From NCBI RefSeq assembly GCF_000314995.1, contig NZ_BAEO01000031.1, positions 62,001 to 126,000 on the forward strand: a stretch of DNA of 64,000 bases, in the 5' to 3' direction. The notes below the pieces were generated by a model that saw only the letters and a list, made by a program, of their open reading frames with translations, did no database searches and was not told the DNA's origin. Position 1 is the stretch's first letter; every line of letters begins with the position of its first letter. Below are positions 17,621 through 26,231 of this stretch, one piece after another. Both the position numbers and the translations under genes were made by a program. Source of the stretch: Paraglaciecola arctica BSs20135 (GTDB taxonomy: Bacteria; Pseudomonadota; Gammaproteobacteria; Enterobacterales; Alteromonadaceae).

Positions 17621-18220
17621 TTAAAATTCAGTCGGCATATCTTCAATATTTACTAAACAACGCTCAGCAAACATTTCCATAAATACTTCTACTTCTGGTA
17701 GCTCTGTTCTTAATTTGTTAATTTTTTCTTCAAGTCTTTGCTTAACAGCATTAAATTCAGGATTAAGAAATTTGATTTCGTCACATGCCTTTAAGTAAGC
17801 TGAAATCATATCTGCAGCTTTTACAATTTTCTTATATTCCGGATCAACGTTTTTCTGTATCAATAATTCACTGAAAATTGGTTGAAGATCCTCAGGAAGC
17901 GTTTTTAAACACTCTCTTTCCGTCAACTCTTCAATAGCTTTAAATTCTTTTGTTATTGCAGGATTGTGGTATTTTGTTACATGGATCACATCCTGTAATT
18001 TCGTCTCTGATACCTCATGATAAAGAGCAACTGTCGCTGCTTTTTCTGGGCAGATACTTCCCCCGCAATATGTATTCCTAATTGTTGCCAGCAAATGCGC
18101 AATAACGGCAACCTGGTGACTATGTTCAGCAACATTTTCCGGTTTTATCAAGTGCATAACAGCCCAACGCTGTATAAGCGGCATACGTAATATCCAAGCT
18201 AAAAATGAGCTTTTTATCAT
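17621..18220 (-). CDS. Second YfbR-type HD nucleotidase (island paralogue)
   Basis: The protein has 199 residues, the same length as the yfbR product at 5356-5955, and is clearly similar along its whole length (shared SENV/PENV-AEHSHQVAVIAH, ALYHEVSETKLQD, VKAAD). It is predicted to dephosphorylate deoxynucleoside monophosphates. It has the same HD-to-HE change as the core copy. The start at 18220 follows GGGAAG; an 11-codon upstream extension has no family counterpart. It is 93 bp downstream of the WYL regulator on the same strand and probably cotranscribed. Its island setting suggests a nucleotide-depletion role rather than housekeeping, which is inference. Confidence 0.82.
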   Translation of the reverse strand: MIKSSFLAWILRMPLIQRWAVMHLIKPENVAEHSHQVAVIAHLLATIRNTYCGGSICPEKAATVALYHEVSETKLQDVIHVTKYHNPAITKEFKAIEELTERECLKTLPEDLQPIFSELLIQKNVDPEYKKIVKAADMISAYLKACDEIKFLNPEFNAVKQRLEEKINKLRTELPEVEVFMEMFAERCLVNIEDMPTEF

Positions 18221-18313
18221 AGCGATACTTCCCAATTTTCTTAATATATTCAAAGCAATTTTTAATTTACTCCCGATGTATTTTAAATATACGTGGTAAT
18301 ATAATAAAAACTC

Positions 18314-19138
18314 TCACGTTTTAAAGGCAAAGTCGACCTCCCTTTTATTCTTTAGATGAAGTAAAAATTTCCCCTCTGATGACTTAAGATTACAGTCAAC
18401 ATTTTCACGTCGAAGATAATGTTTTGCCATCACTGCATTACCCCTGATTTTCAATACTCCTTTTTTCATTTTATAAATCAATTCTATGGCTTTTGCATTA
18501 TTAACACTTGGGTGAGGCTCCAATATCAGTTCAACCAAATTATTCCATTGTTCATCTTTGCTAATTAACTCGACTCTATCGAACCCTTGGTTGAGTTCAC
18601 TTATTCCATCGATTTGGCAAAGGAAGAAATCACTGAATTTTCCCAAACTTTTATCATATGCTCTAACATACCAACCTAAAAAACCTAAGAAGATTGTATG
18701 GGGAGCTATTTCTATTAAGTTGCATTTTTCTGATAAACCTTGGTAACTAATATTTATAGTATTACCTAAACTGACCGCCCGACATACCGTGGCTAGAATG
18801 GTTTTATCTGGTAAAATGAGTGCATCATTACCTTTAATTATATCAGTATTTTCATTGCTTAGTTCCTCAGTTAAGTTCTTATCTAAACATTGATTCAATT
18901 TAGCTAAAGCAGCTTGTACGTCATGTGTAAAAACTGGTTGGAACTCATCAGTTCGATAGTACGTTTTGTTTTGATGTCTCAGAATTAAGTTGGTTGGAGC
19001 AAGCTGTTTGTATAGTGCCAGATCACGCGTACAATTTGCCGAACCCATTTTCCAATATTCACTCAACCATTGCCGACTGACTTTACCAAAAAACTCCAGT
19101 AAGAAATCAATTGATTCCAGCCTAGACTGCTGAGCCAT
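18314..19138 (-). CDS. WYL-domain transcriptional regulator (BrxR/CapW-like)
   Basis: About 274 residues. The N-terminus is a predicted winged helix (RLESIDFLLEFFGKVSRQWL, then CTRDLALYKQL as the recognition region). Residues about 140-210 form a WYL domain (INISYQGLSEKCNLIEIAPH, LGFLGWYVRAYD, FSDFFLCQI). The C-terminus resembles the WYL C-terminal extension. Regulators of this architecture control BREX, CBASS and other defence loci and bind inverted repeats. An inverted repeat in the divergent intergenic region (19234-19260) is the obvious target. The start is uncertain: ATG at 19138 or TTG at 19168. Confidence 0.82.
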   Translation of the reverse strand: MAQQSRLESIDFLLEFFGKVSRQWLSEYWKMGSANCTRDLALYKQLAPTNLILRHQNKTYYRTDEFQPVFTHDVQAALAKLNQCLDKNLTEELSNENTDIIKGNDALILPDKTILATVCRAVSLGNTINISYQGLSEKCNLIEIAPHTIFLGFLGWYVRAYDKSLGKFSDFFLCQIDGISELNQGFDRVELISKDEQWNNLVELILEPHPSVNNAKAIELIYKMKKGVLKIRGNAVMAKHYLRRENVDCNLKSSEGKFLLHLKNKREVDFAFKT

Positions 19139-19233
19139 AGAAATATTTTTTAATATAAAATGTGCCAATCTAATCTTTTCTTATGATTTTTATCCAATAT
19201 ACATGACTAAAATCATCTATGTCACCCTCATTT

Positions 19234-19260
19234 AATGTCGAATCATTTTGATTTGACATT
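19234..19260. promoter_or_regulatory. Inverted repeat over the -35 box, candidate WYL-regulator operator
   Basis: Arms AATGTCGAATCA and TGATTTGACATT match at 11 of 12 positions around a 3-bp spacer. The right arm contains the -35 hexamer of the operon promoter, so a bound dimer would block RNA polymerase. This fits a WYL repressor encoded next door. Confidence 0.62.
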
Positions 19261-19281
19261 TGAGATATTTGACTATACTTA
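19253..19281 (+). promoter_or_regulatory. Sigma-70-like promoter of the three-gene operon
   Basis: TTGACA at 19253-19258, a 17-bp spacer and TACTTA at 19276-19281, about 32 bp before the first start codon. The consensus -35 suggests a strong promoter that needs repression. Confidence 0.6.
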
Positions 19282-19312
19282 GTTCATTATTATAAGCATT
19301 ATGAGGTTAAAT

Positions 19313-19723
19313 ATGGATACAATAGTTAGTGAAACTCACACCATTAAATTCTCTGAATCATTAATCCCACTTCCGTCAACTCCCAGTCAAAAACCAAACC
19401 AATTAACATTGCTAAATCCTCGATGGCTCAATTTTCATCGACAAATGTGCGGGCCATATAAAATTGCTAAAACAAAATTTTTCGTTGAAAAAGATGATGT
19501 TTGGTCAGCACAAATAATTGACGGTGAACAAGTCATTACATTAATTAAATCTGACGAAGTACATCTATCTGAATCTTATGTTGATCTCGTATCAATCCTC
19601 TCACACCGTATAACCATAATGCCATGGCAATGCTTAGTCATTACATTTGAAAATACTACATCATGGAGTAGTGCTGTTACATTCATTGAGCATGAAAGGC
19701 AGTTGGAAGATGGAAATGAATAA
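19313..19723 (+). CDS. Unrecognised protein, first gene of the WYL-controlled operon
   Basis: A protein of 136 residues with no signal peptide and no membrane segment. No family is recognised. The N-terminal 40 residues are polar and Pro-rich. The remainder looks like a small alternating beta domain (AKTKFFVEKDDVWSAQIIDG, ITLIKSDEVHLSESYVDLVS). The start at 19313 follows GAGGT; an ATG at 19301 lacks a site. It overlaps the next gene by 8 bases, so the two are translationally coupled. Confidence 0.65.
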   Translation: MDTIVSETHTIKFSESLIPLPSTPSQKPNQLTLLNPRWLNFHRQMCGPYKIAKTKFFVEKDDVWSAQIIDGEQVITLIKSDEVHLSESYVDLVSILSHRITIMPWQCLVITFENTTSWSSAVTFIEHERQLEDGNE

Positions 19724-20219
19724 ACTGTTTCACACTGATTTTACTCGACTGGCCAATAAAGAGTTACTGGCAGACTGTGAGCAAGAATTTCAAATTCAAA
19801 TGCATAAAAATGATGGTGAAATTTTTATATGGAGTAAAGCAACGTTTAGAAATGTATATCTTGATGCTCCCAGCCCAGATGCTCAAGCAATCCTACAGTA
19901 CTTTGCTGATTGCGGGTGCCCTATTGCGGCGTTAAAACTAGGTAAAAGCTTGTATCCTTACGATGATATATCTTGGCCAATACGCTCCTATGAGTTGTCG
20001 TTTAGATATCTGTTTGGTGCCTTTGAGTGCTTGTTAAACTTAAAACATGACACTCGGGTTGCCCCAATCATACGCAGATTCGAGCACACGAATACATTTC
20101 AAAAAATTGCATTAATTGCCTCTCAGTTTATAGACGAGCAATGTATATCGAAACAGATTTGCCCTGAAATACTATCCTACGTCAATCAACATATCCGCAT
20201 GCCAAGAACGCCACAATAA
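19716..20219 (+). CDS. Unrecognised protein, second gene of the operon
   Basis: A mostly helical-looking protein of 167 residues without membrane segments; no family recognised. The core (AQAILQYFADCGCPIAALKL, then YELSFRYLFGAFECLLNLKH) resembles helical repeat packing. The ATG at 19716 is chosen because GGAAG lies six bases upstream. The open frame extends to 19647, but that extension is out of step with the coupled upstream gene. It ends 12 bp before the third gene. Confidence 0.65.
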   Translation: MNKLFHTDFTRLANKELLADCEQEFQIQMHKNDGEIFIWSKATFRNVYLDAPSPDAQAILQYFADCGCPIAALKLGKSLYPYDDISWPIRSYELSFRYLFGAFECLLNLKHDTRVAPIIRRFEHTNTFQKIALIASQFIDEQCISKQICPEILSYVNQHIRMPRTPQ

Positions 20220-20231
20220 GGAAAAAAAAAT

Positions 20232-21305
20232 ATGCACACTGAATATGTTAAGTGGAGAGAAGTTTGTGAACGACTAAATATTGACCAAGATGGTTATAAT
20301 CATTATGAGCAACTTTGCTGTCTAATTGTTTCCAAAATATCTAATGCTGTTGGATTCAGGTCTTACTTAAACTGTATATCTGGCCCACTAATTTCACAAA
20401 TAATCCTTTCACTCACAGGAATAACATTAACAACATCAAACCTGTGTAACTATAAACAAACTGGCCAACATTTTGTAAAAGATATATCAGACGCATTAGG
20501 CGTTCCAATCGCTCACGGAATTCCTTTTAATTTAACCAAAAATATTGAACAAAGTTTTGCCTTTACGGCTCTACCAGATTCACCGTCAGCGGCTTTAGCC
20601 ACCATTCTCAATAACGGTGATTATGCCGTTAAAGATACTTTGTATGAGTTTTGGCAATCAAGCAAATCGTTCAACGTTGGAAGCAGCAAAAATTGGCCAA
20701 GTCTTAAATTATTAAAAATCCTTCAAAAAAGGAAGTTGCAAATAATTGTCCCCGCATCACATGACACGCCAGTAAAAATGCGACGACTGCTCAAACATAT
20801 TACCGATTTGCTGGAGTTACATGACATTTCTCATTTGAACCAATCAACCCTTAATGAGGCTGTACAAATATTCTGCACGGCGGAACAACAATATAAGATC
20901 AACAGGAATACTCATTGGCTACCATCGTTTAGCACATTACCCTTATTGCAATATGTAGATGAGTTAACTTCTGATTTCAGACAAAGCCCATATTTTTATG
21001 TAAAAGAAGTTAATTCTTTATCTAAAATTGGAAGCGCTGACAGGTGTAACGATAGAGTTAAGACCAATAGTTTTGCGGTGGTGTTAACACTAAAATCTAG
21101 ATCAGAGAATGGTGATGCTCGCAAAATCGAGTCAATTGTCAGGCGTCAATTGGCCAGATGCCATATATTACCTGTTGATGGCAAGCTTGATCATTATAAT
21201 GTTCCAATCACAAAGCTTGCCCCTGTAATCATTGGTGCCATAGGTCAAAACGCTGAAATAGCAAGTATGGTTCACCAGATAACAGCCACAAAACTGCTTA
21301 ATTAA
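20232..21305 (+). CDS. Unrecognised protein, third gene of the operon
   Basis: A protein of 357 residues, soluble by appearance, with no recognised motif set. An N-terminal helical half (YNHYEQLCCLIVSKISNAVG, SGPLISQIILSLTGITLTT) is followed by a region with RKLQIIVPASHDTPVKMRR. A C-terminal segment (NSFAVVLTLKSRSENGDARK, VRRQLARCHILPVDG) could be an alpha/beta domain. AAGGA precedes the start. Immediate adjacency to the two preceding genes makes a three-protein system or complex plausible. Function is unknown. Confidence 0.65.
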   Translation: MHTEYVKWREVCERLNIDQDGYNHYEQLCCLIVSKISNAVGFRSYLNCISGPLISQIILSLTGITLTTSNLCNYKQTGQHFVKDISDALGVPIAHGIPFNLTKNIEQSFAFTALPDSPSAALATILNNGDYAVKDTLYEFWQSSKSFNVGSSKNWPSLKLLKILQKRKLQIIVPASHDTPVKMRRLLKHITDLLELHDISHLNQSTLNEAVQIFCTAEQQYKINRNTHWLPSFSTLPLLQYVDELTSDFRQSPYFYVKEVNSLSKIGSADRCNDRVKTNSFAVVLTLKSRSENGDARKIESIVRRQLARCHILPVDGKLDHYNVPITKLAPVIIGAIGQNAEIASMVHQITATKLLN

Positions 21306-21583
21306 GTCACGAGTCAAGACTTTAAACTACCGGTTTAATTGGGCCACCGGTTGCCATTAACCAAAGTCGCAAAGGGAAACTCCATTAAACAACATTAAAT
21401 TATCCGCATGGTCTGTTAGGTTGGTTTGCGGGCTAAAACCATTGCTCGTTAAAGTTCATTGCATTAAATCGACAATAGACTGAATAAGTTTTCTACAGCT
21501 TTAACGTCCTCATCTATTAGTCGTTCCGATTTTGTTCGCTGCTCAGCATCTTGGTCTTTTTGCACTCAAACGTTTAAGAAATG

Positions 21584-21788
21584 TCACGATAGAAGTTTGG
21601 GAAATACACTTGCGTTGAATACTTCCACCTTGGCGAGTGACTTGGCTATCGACACGGTTACGCCTAACCTGTTAGCGATATGTTTTATGGGAATGCTATC
21701 GAAATCAGCATGCTTGTGTATCTTTTTATTAGGTCGGATCACTTTTCGCCTGAGACGACTGCAAAAATATTGTCGTATTTCAAGGTCA
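21584..21788 (-). pseudogene. Frameshifted remnant of a small HTH (antitoxin-like) gene
   Basis: The minus strand reads MTLKYDNIFAVVSGEK and stops. In another frame it continues with KHIANRLGVTVSIAKSLAK and VEVFNASVF, resembling the helix-turn-helix of HigA/XRE-type antitoxins. One frameshift near 21738 would join the two. No toxin partner was seen. The family is judged by eye and weak. The rest of the 21306-21949 gap holds no other gene that I can support. Confidence 0.3.
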
Positions 21789-21884
21789 TCCGATATTTAT
21801 TTGATGTCTTTACCGATATTAGGAATGGAGTTTACGTTTAGATGCTTAGTTTGGCCATTTTGACTAGCGTTTCAAACCTACCTA

Positions 21885-21916
21885 CAATTCGTAATAATTG
21901 ACATTATTACGAATTG
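21885..21916. repeat. Perfect inverted repeat upstream of the recombinase
   Basis: The 14-bp arms CAATTCGTAATAAT and ATTATTACGAATTG are separated by TGAC. The repeat lies 33 bp before the integrase start. It could be an autoregulatory site, a recombinase core or arm site, or a stem in the leader RNA. Confidence 0.6.
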
Positions 21917-21949
21917 ACCAGGTGTGTTTGTGTGTGTACTCTACTTCCT

Positions 21950-23251
21950 ATGAAATATCATCCCATCACCGACACCATCAACTTATTGCCTCAGCAACGA
22001 GAATTATTAAACTCTTCAGAGTTCCCACATGTTTACCCTTCTTTGGATGAATACCTAACCAAAATGGAAGACAACGGCATTGCTGCGCGAAAAGATTTGG
22101 CATTGTTGCTTCACTTTCTTGTTAGCGTGGTGGGCAACTCAAAAGGCACACAAACCGGCTTTCGAAATGAAGCTGAGCGATTTATCTTGTTTTGCTGGAA
22201 CGAAAAGAAAAAGTCAATTTTAGATTTAGGTACGGAAGAAATCCGAGATTACATCGATTGGATTTGGTCACCGCCTAAAGCACTGATTTCTGATACCACC
22301 ATTGCTAGTCGCTTTAAAGCTAAGGCTGGTACTGATATACGCACTGTGAATAAAACCTGGCGACCATTTGTCCTTCGGCAGTCAAAAGCCAACCGTAAAA
22401 CCAATGAGCTCATTTCACCAGAGCGTTCAGCTTTAGATCAGCCTAAAAACCGCTACAGTCTTAATCAAACATCATTACAAAATTCTTATGCCTCCCTAAA
22501 TGTGTTTTTGAAGGAGCTATGGGAATCAGAACACATTGCCCGTAATCCAATCAGTTTGGTGAAGAAAAGCTGTAAGTACATGGTGAAAGGAAAGATCTAC
22601 AAGCCTCCACACACATTGGACGATGAAACCTGGCAGCTATTTGTGGATACGCTTACGCAGGCGGCCGATGAAAATCCTGCATACGAGATGCATCGATTTC
22701 TGGTTCTTACGCTAAAAGTGTTGTTTTTAAGGATATCAGAGCTGTCACATCGTGATTATTATACACCGATATTTGGCCATTTCAGACAAGACCCCAGCGG
22801 TGAAGGTTGGGTGTTGAACATCATTGGCAAAGGCAAAAAAGAACGCCTGGTAACTGTACCCGACGAATTTATCGACAATGTGCTAATTCGCTATCGAGAG
22901 TCGTTAGGGTTAACCCCCCTACCCCATATCGACGAAAACACGCCTATTATGCCATCACAAAAAACCGGTCAACCGCTTCATCAAGATAGCCTGAATAATA
23001 TGGTGGAAGAAGCATTTGATTTGGTGATCAAGTCGCTGGTTAAGAAAGAAAAAAAGCAACAGGCTCATGCCATTGCTGGTGCATCTTCCCATTGGTTAAG
23101 GCACACCGGTGCCACGCAGGCATTAGGTGAAATCAGCGAAACCATGTTAGCTGAAGAACTTGGCCATGCGAGTGTTAAGACGACAGTTGAGGTTTATGTT
23201 GCACCGGCACACAGGGATCGAATTAAAAAAGGTGTATCGAGAAAGCTATAG
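21950..23251 (+). CDS. Tyrosine recombinase / site-specific integrase
   Basis: A tyrosine recombinase of 433 residues. An N-terminal SAM-like core-binding region (LLLHFLVSVVGNSKGTQTGF, NEAERFILFCW) precedes the catalytic domain. Catalytic residues are visible: Arg in FLRISELSHRDY, the Lys of IGKGKKERLV, HWLRHTGAT (His and Arg), LGHASVKTT (His) and the nucleophile Tyr in VEVYVAP. The set is complete, so it is probably active. It likely mobilised the surrounding island. The ATG at 21950 is preferred; the frame is open from a TTG at 21914 inside the inverted repeat. Confidence 0.9.
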   Translation: MKYHPITDTINLLPQQRELLNSSEFPHVYPSLDEYLTKMEDNGIAARKDLALLLHFLVSVVGNSKGTQTGFRNEAERFILFCWNEKKKSILDLGTEEIRDYIDWIWSPPKALISDTTIASRFKAKAGTDIRTVNKTWRPFVLRQSKANRKTNELISPERSALDQPKNRYSLNQTSLQNSYASLNVFLKELWESEHIARNPISLVKKSCKYMVKGKIYKPPHTLDDETWQLFVDTLTQAADENPAYEMHRFLVLTLKVLFLRISELSHRDYYTPIFGHFRQDPSGEGWVLNIIGKGKKERLVTVPDEFIDNVLIRYRESLGLTPLPHIDENTPIMPSQKTGQPLHQDSLNNMVEEAFDLVIKSLVKKEKKQQAHAIAGASSHWLRHTGATQALGEISETMLAEELGHASVKTTVEVYVAPAHRDRIKKGVSRKL

Positions 23252-23297
23252 CAGCTGACAAAATCTAAGTCATCCAGTAAATCAACCCCGTTAATCA

Positions 23298-23311
23298 TTT
23301 TCGGCCGAAAA
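23298..23311. repeat. 14-bp perfect palindrome downstream of the integrase
   Basis: TTTTCGGCCGAAAA lies 47 bp after the integrase stop in the 231-bp gap before the next operon's end. It may be a protein-binding site or part of a recombination site; function is unknown. Confidence 0.35.
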
Positions 23312-23482
23312 CGGTCATCGTGTACCTTTGATTATTACTTCGGGTTTACGCCCAAAGCGGACGTTTCAGTGGCTGTGATCCAATAGGTTTCCTGTTGCTC
23401 AAACGATAAGTTAAGTCGCAATTGTTTAAGTGTGTATCTTCGATAAAAAACACAAATTGACAAGTGGTACTAAGCGTTTAGC

Positions 23483-24457
23483 CTAGGAGTTGGATTTTTT
23501 GTGGTTTATTATTATCGACGTTACAACTAATTCTCCACTTGCCTTTACATCATGTGACTTACTTCTTTTATATTCAGAATAAATACAGCTAACATTTTTA
23601 AAAGATATTCCAGCTAATATGGACGCAAGTAGGTGTGGTTTAGGTCCAAACTGAACTACAGAAATGTTATAATGATCCTTAATAGGCCTAATTAATTGGC
23701 ACAAATTCTCAAATGTTTGAGAAACACTGAAAATTGGAGAACATAGTAAATTTTTAGCATCATTAAGTTGGTGTTGAATAAATTGGGCATTAATATCTCT
23801 AGCTTGCTGTTCGTAATTGGGTAAAGAACCGGGTGCTGAGAGCATGCCATAGGTTAAGTTCGGCTCAAGTAAATTATGAAAGCTCAACGGACCTATCTTA
23901 TCGAATCCCAACATAAAAATACCAGCAGTTTTACTTTTGGTTATAGATGAACCTTGACACCCAGGGAGTATTTTTACATCACCTAGTTCAAAATCTAAGA
24001 AACCGCTATTTATAGGGTACTCAGCACATGAGTAAACAAACGTTACTTCAACTGAATGTTCAAAGAAGTTAAATAAATAATTGAGTATTGCGGCATACCA
24101 GTTTCTCGACATAGATGAGTAATCTATTAATAGTTTATATGGTCTTGAATCTACAGCTACAAATTTTAATTTTTCAATTATGGCTTGGTACACCTTCTTA
24201 ACTTCGTTGTGATTTAAACTGAGTTTTTGATCATAACCAAAAGATTCAAACTTCTTTTCATTTTCTATTTGCGTAGGGTCTTCCTTACTTTCTTCATAAG
24301 AGAATACTAACGAGTCATTAACTCTAGTAGTACCAGAAAGTAAACTAGCTATATGAGTGCACCTAGGTTCATATCCAGAAGTCATTATCACCAAGTCATA
24401 TTCATTATTAATAAACTCAGAACGTGATAAATCGTTTATACGAATATTATTCATCAC
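23483..24457 (-). CDS. Unrecognised alpha/beta protein, third gene of the phosphoesterase-ATPase operon
   Basis: The protein has 324 residues and alternating hydrophobic strands. The start YDLVIMTSGYEPRCTHIASL and the middle segment KLLIDYSSMSRNWYAAILNY suggest a Rossmann-like fold. ISVVQFGPKPHLLASILAGI near the end could be a nucleotide- or sugar-binding turn. No catalytic set is recognised with confidence. It overlaps the ATPase gene by 11 bases, so its production is tied to the ATPase. Being last, it could be the effector, with the ATPase as sensor or loader; that is a hypothesis. Confidence 0.7.
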   Translation of the reverse strand: MMNNIRINDLSRSEFINNEYDLVIMTSGYEPRCTHIASLLSGTTRVNDSLVFSYEESKEDPTQIENEKKFESFGYDQKLSLNHNEVKKVYQAIIEKLKFVAVDSRPYKLLIDYSSMSRNWYAAILNYLFNFFEHSVEVTFVYSCAEYPINSGFLDFELGDVKILPGCQGSSITKSKTAGIFMLGFDKIGPLSFHNLLEPNLTYGMLSAPGSLPNYEQQARDINAQFIQHQLNDAKNLLCSPIFSVSQTFENLCQLIRPIKDHYNISVVQFGPKPHLLASILAGISFKNVSCIYSEYKRSKSHDVKASGELVVTSIIINHKKSNS

Positions 24458-26231
24458 TAAAAAGTCCCAATTGTTTATTACCCTTTTGAGGGGTCATGAC
24501 GTTAAAAAGGTCAATTGCTTTTCCAACTCGAGGAAAAAGATTAAAGTGCGGTGCTAGGCAATTTGCTAGGCAAAATGTTCCTTCTTTAATTGGAAATAAA
24601 TTTTTATGATTACTGTCTTTTTTCATTACGGGATACATTAAACCTAAATCAACAGCTGATTTTATAGCTTCCCAAGTTTGGTCTTCAATAGAATTTTTCA
24701 ACTTAATTGCTTGGGGTAAATCCGACCCAAGTTTTGTTTCCAGAGTTCTCTCCTTAAAAAATGAGCCTATTTTATTCAGGAAATCGAATGAGTTCTTTCC
24801 ACCTTTTTCGAACTTTATAACTTCAAGCTCGCTGTATGAAAAACTTTTAATTCTCTTACTTTGAGTTTCAGGAGTTATCTTTGTTGCATTTCCATTCAGC
24901 AAGTGATTAAAAAGTCTAAAGAGTCTTCTTGGATTTCCGTCGGAGCAACGAGATATTATAGATTTTCCGCTGTATAAAGGCGTATTACTACTACCAACGC
25001 GATTATGAAATTCATCTCTCAAAAGTAATATTCCTCTTAGCTTTCGCGATATTTCATCATTAAACCTATTTATATCTGTTTTATATAAACGTTTTGCTCT
25101 CTCTTTAGTTGCTGGATTACAGTGACTATCAATGAGTTTAAGTAACTCATCATTATCAGTTAATTTTGTAGTATCTTGAGATAATTTTGATAACCCCACT
25201 AAACCTTCAAGGCTTATGTCACCGATTTTAGTGAATTGTTTTAGACGATTTTCAAATAACTTTGTGGCAAACTTTTCAATCCTAGCATCAGAAGTGGTTT
25301 GATTCATATTGATGGTGCCGAGCTTATCGATATAGATATATTCAAGGTCATGACCTACATTTATATTAGCTTCAACGGTAGTAGAAAGAGTATGATGTCG
25401 ATAAGGCATTGTAGTTATTTTAAAGAAAATATCGTTAGCTGATCTCATGTGGGTATTAAGTATTTGATGGTGTACCTCAGCTAAAAATTCAGCCTCGTCT
25501 AAACAAAGCACCCATTTACTTGATTCAGGAATATCTAAATAATTTGCAATTGTCTTGGTAGCGATTGTGAACGGAGCAAACAGACTTCCATGAAAAGAAA
25601 TTCCGAGCATTTTATCCTCTTCACCTAACTCTATTCCCATTGACTCTTTATTGAAAATTAGGTTTTTCCTATATTCAATAATTTCAAGTTCTTTACGAAA
25701 ATCAGAAAAATTATTAATGATTTTTGGTAACGTCCATAAGATTGAAAGTTGTTTACAAATTTTTCTTTGCATTAAAGTTGCTTTAACTTCACCTTCAATG
25801 TACTCCTCAGTACAACTAATAATTGTATCTAGCAATCTGGCACATGTTGCTAAATTTAAACTCCACGTGAAGTATGCTTCTTTGGATCCTTCATAATTCT
25901 CGAGGGAGTTAATCCATTCAACTTTTAAAGGTACGTATGTTGCGATAAAGCTTTTTTCTCTAATTACTTTTTTAGCTTCTTCAATCTGTCTAAATTCTTC
26001 ATTATCTTCATTATCTATTACTTTAACTGAAAGCTTCCTTAAATTTTGATGCGATAACATCTTTATTAATGCAGTCTTCCCAGAGCCTCTTGATCCTAAA
26101 ACCATTTGATTTTTTGTCGAATATAAAAGGTCACTAAATGAATCAGTCCAGATAAATTCATTTACTAATTGGTGAGATGTAAAATCACGAGCGTTAGAAG
26201 CTTCGAATGCATTTTTGAAACTTGAGCTCAC
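24447..26231 (-). CDS. P-loop ATPase (ORC/CDC6-like AAA), middle gene of the operon
   Basis: An ATPase of 594 residues. Walker A is GSRGSGKT (residues about 46-53) and Walker B is WVLCLDEAEFL (about 240-250). An insert of some 180 residues lies between them, and the C-terminal half may hold a winged helix. The layout resembles ORC/CDC6-type STAND or AAA ATPases of defence islands. It starts with GTG, whose G is also the last base of the upstream TAG stop. AAGGAGG sits about eight bases ahead, so the start is secure and translation is coupled. Confidence 0.8.
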   Translation of the reverse strand: MSSSFKNAFEASNARDFTSHQLVNEFIWTDSFSDLLYSTKNQMVLGSRGSGKTALIKMLSHQNLRKLSVKVIDNEDNEEFRQIEEAKKVIREKSFIATYVPLKVEWINSLENYEGSKEAYFTWSLNLATCARLLDTIISCTEEYIEGEVKATLMQRKICKQLSILWTLPKIINNFSDFRKELEIIEYRKNLIFNKESMGIELGEEDKMLGISFHGSLFAPFTIATKTIANYLDIPESSKWVLCLDEAEFLAEVHHQILNTHMRSANDIFFKITTMPYRHHTLSTTVEANINVGHDLEYIYIDKLGTINMNQTTSDARIEKFATKLFENRLKQFTKIGDISLEGLVGLSKLSQDTTKLTDNDELLKLIDSHCNPATKERAKRLYKTDINRFNDEISRKLRGILLLRDEFHNRVGSSNTPLYSGKSIISRCSDGNPRRLFRLFNHLLNGNATKITPETQSKRIKSFSYSELEVIKFEKGGKNSFDFLNKIGSFFKERTLETKLGSDLPQAIKLKNSIEDQTWEAIKSAVDLGLMYPVMKKDSNHKNLFPIKEGTFCLANCLAPHFNLFPRVGKAIDLFNVMTPQKGNKQLGLFSDE

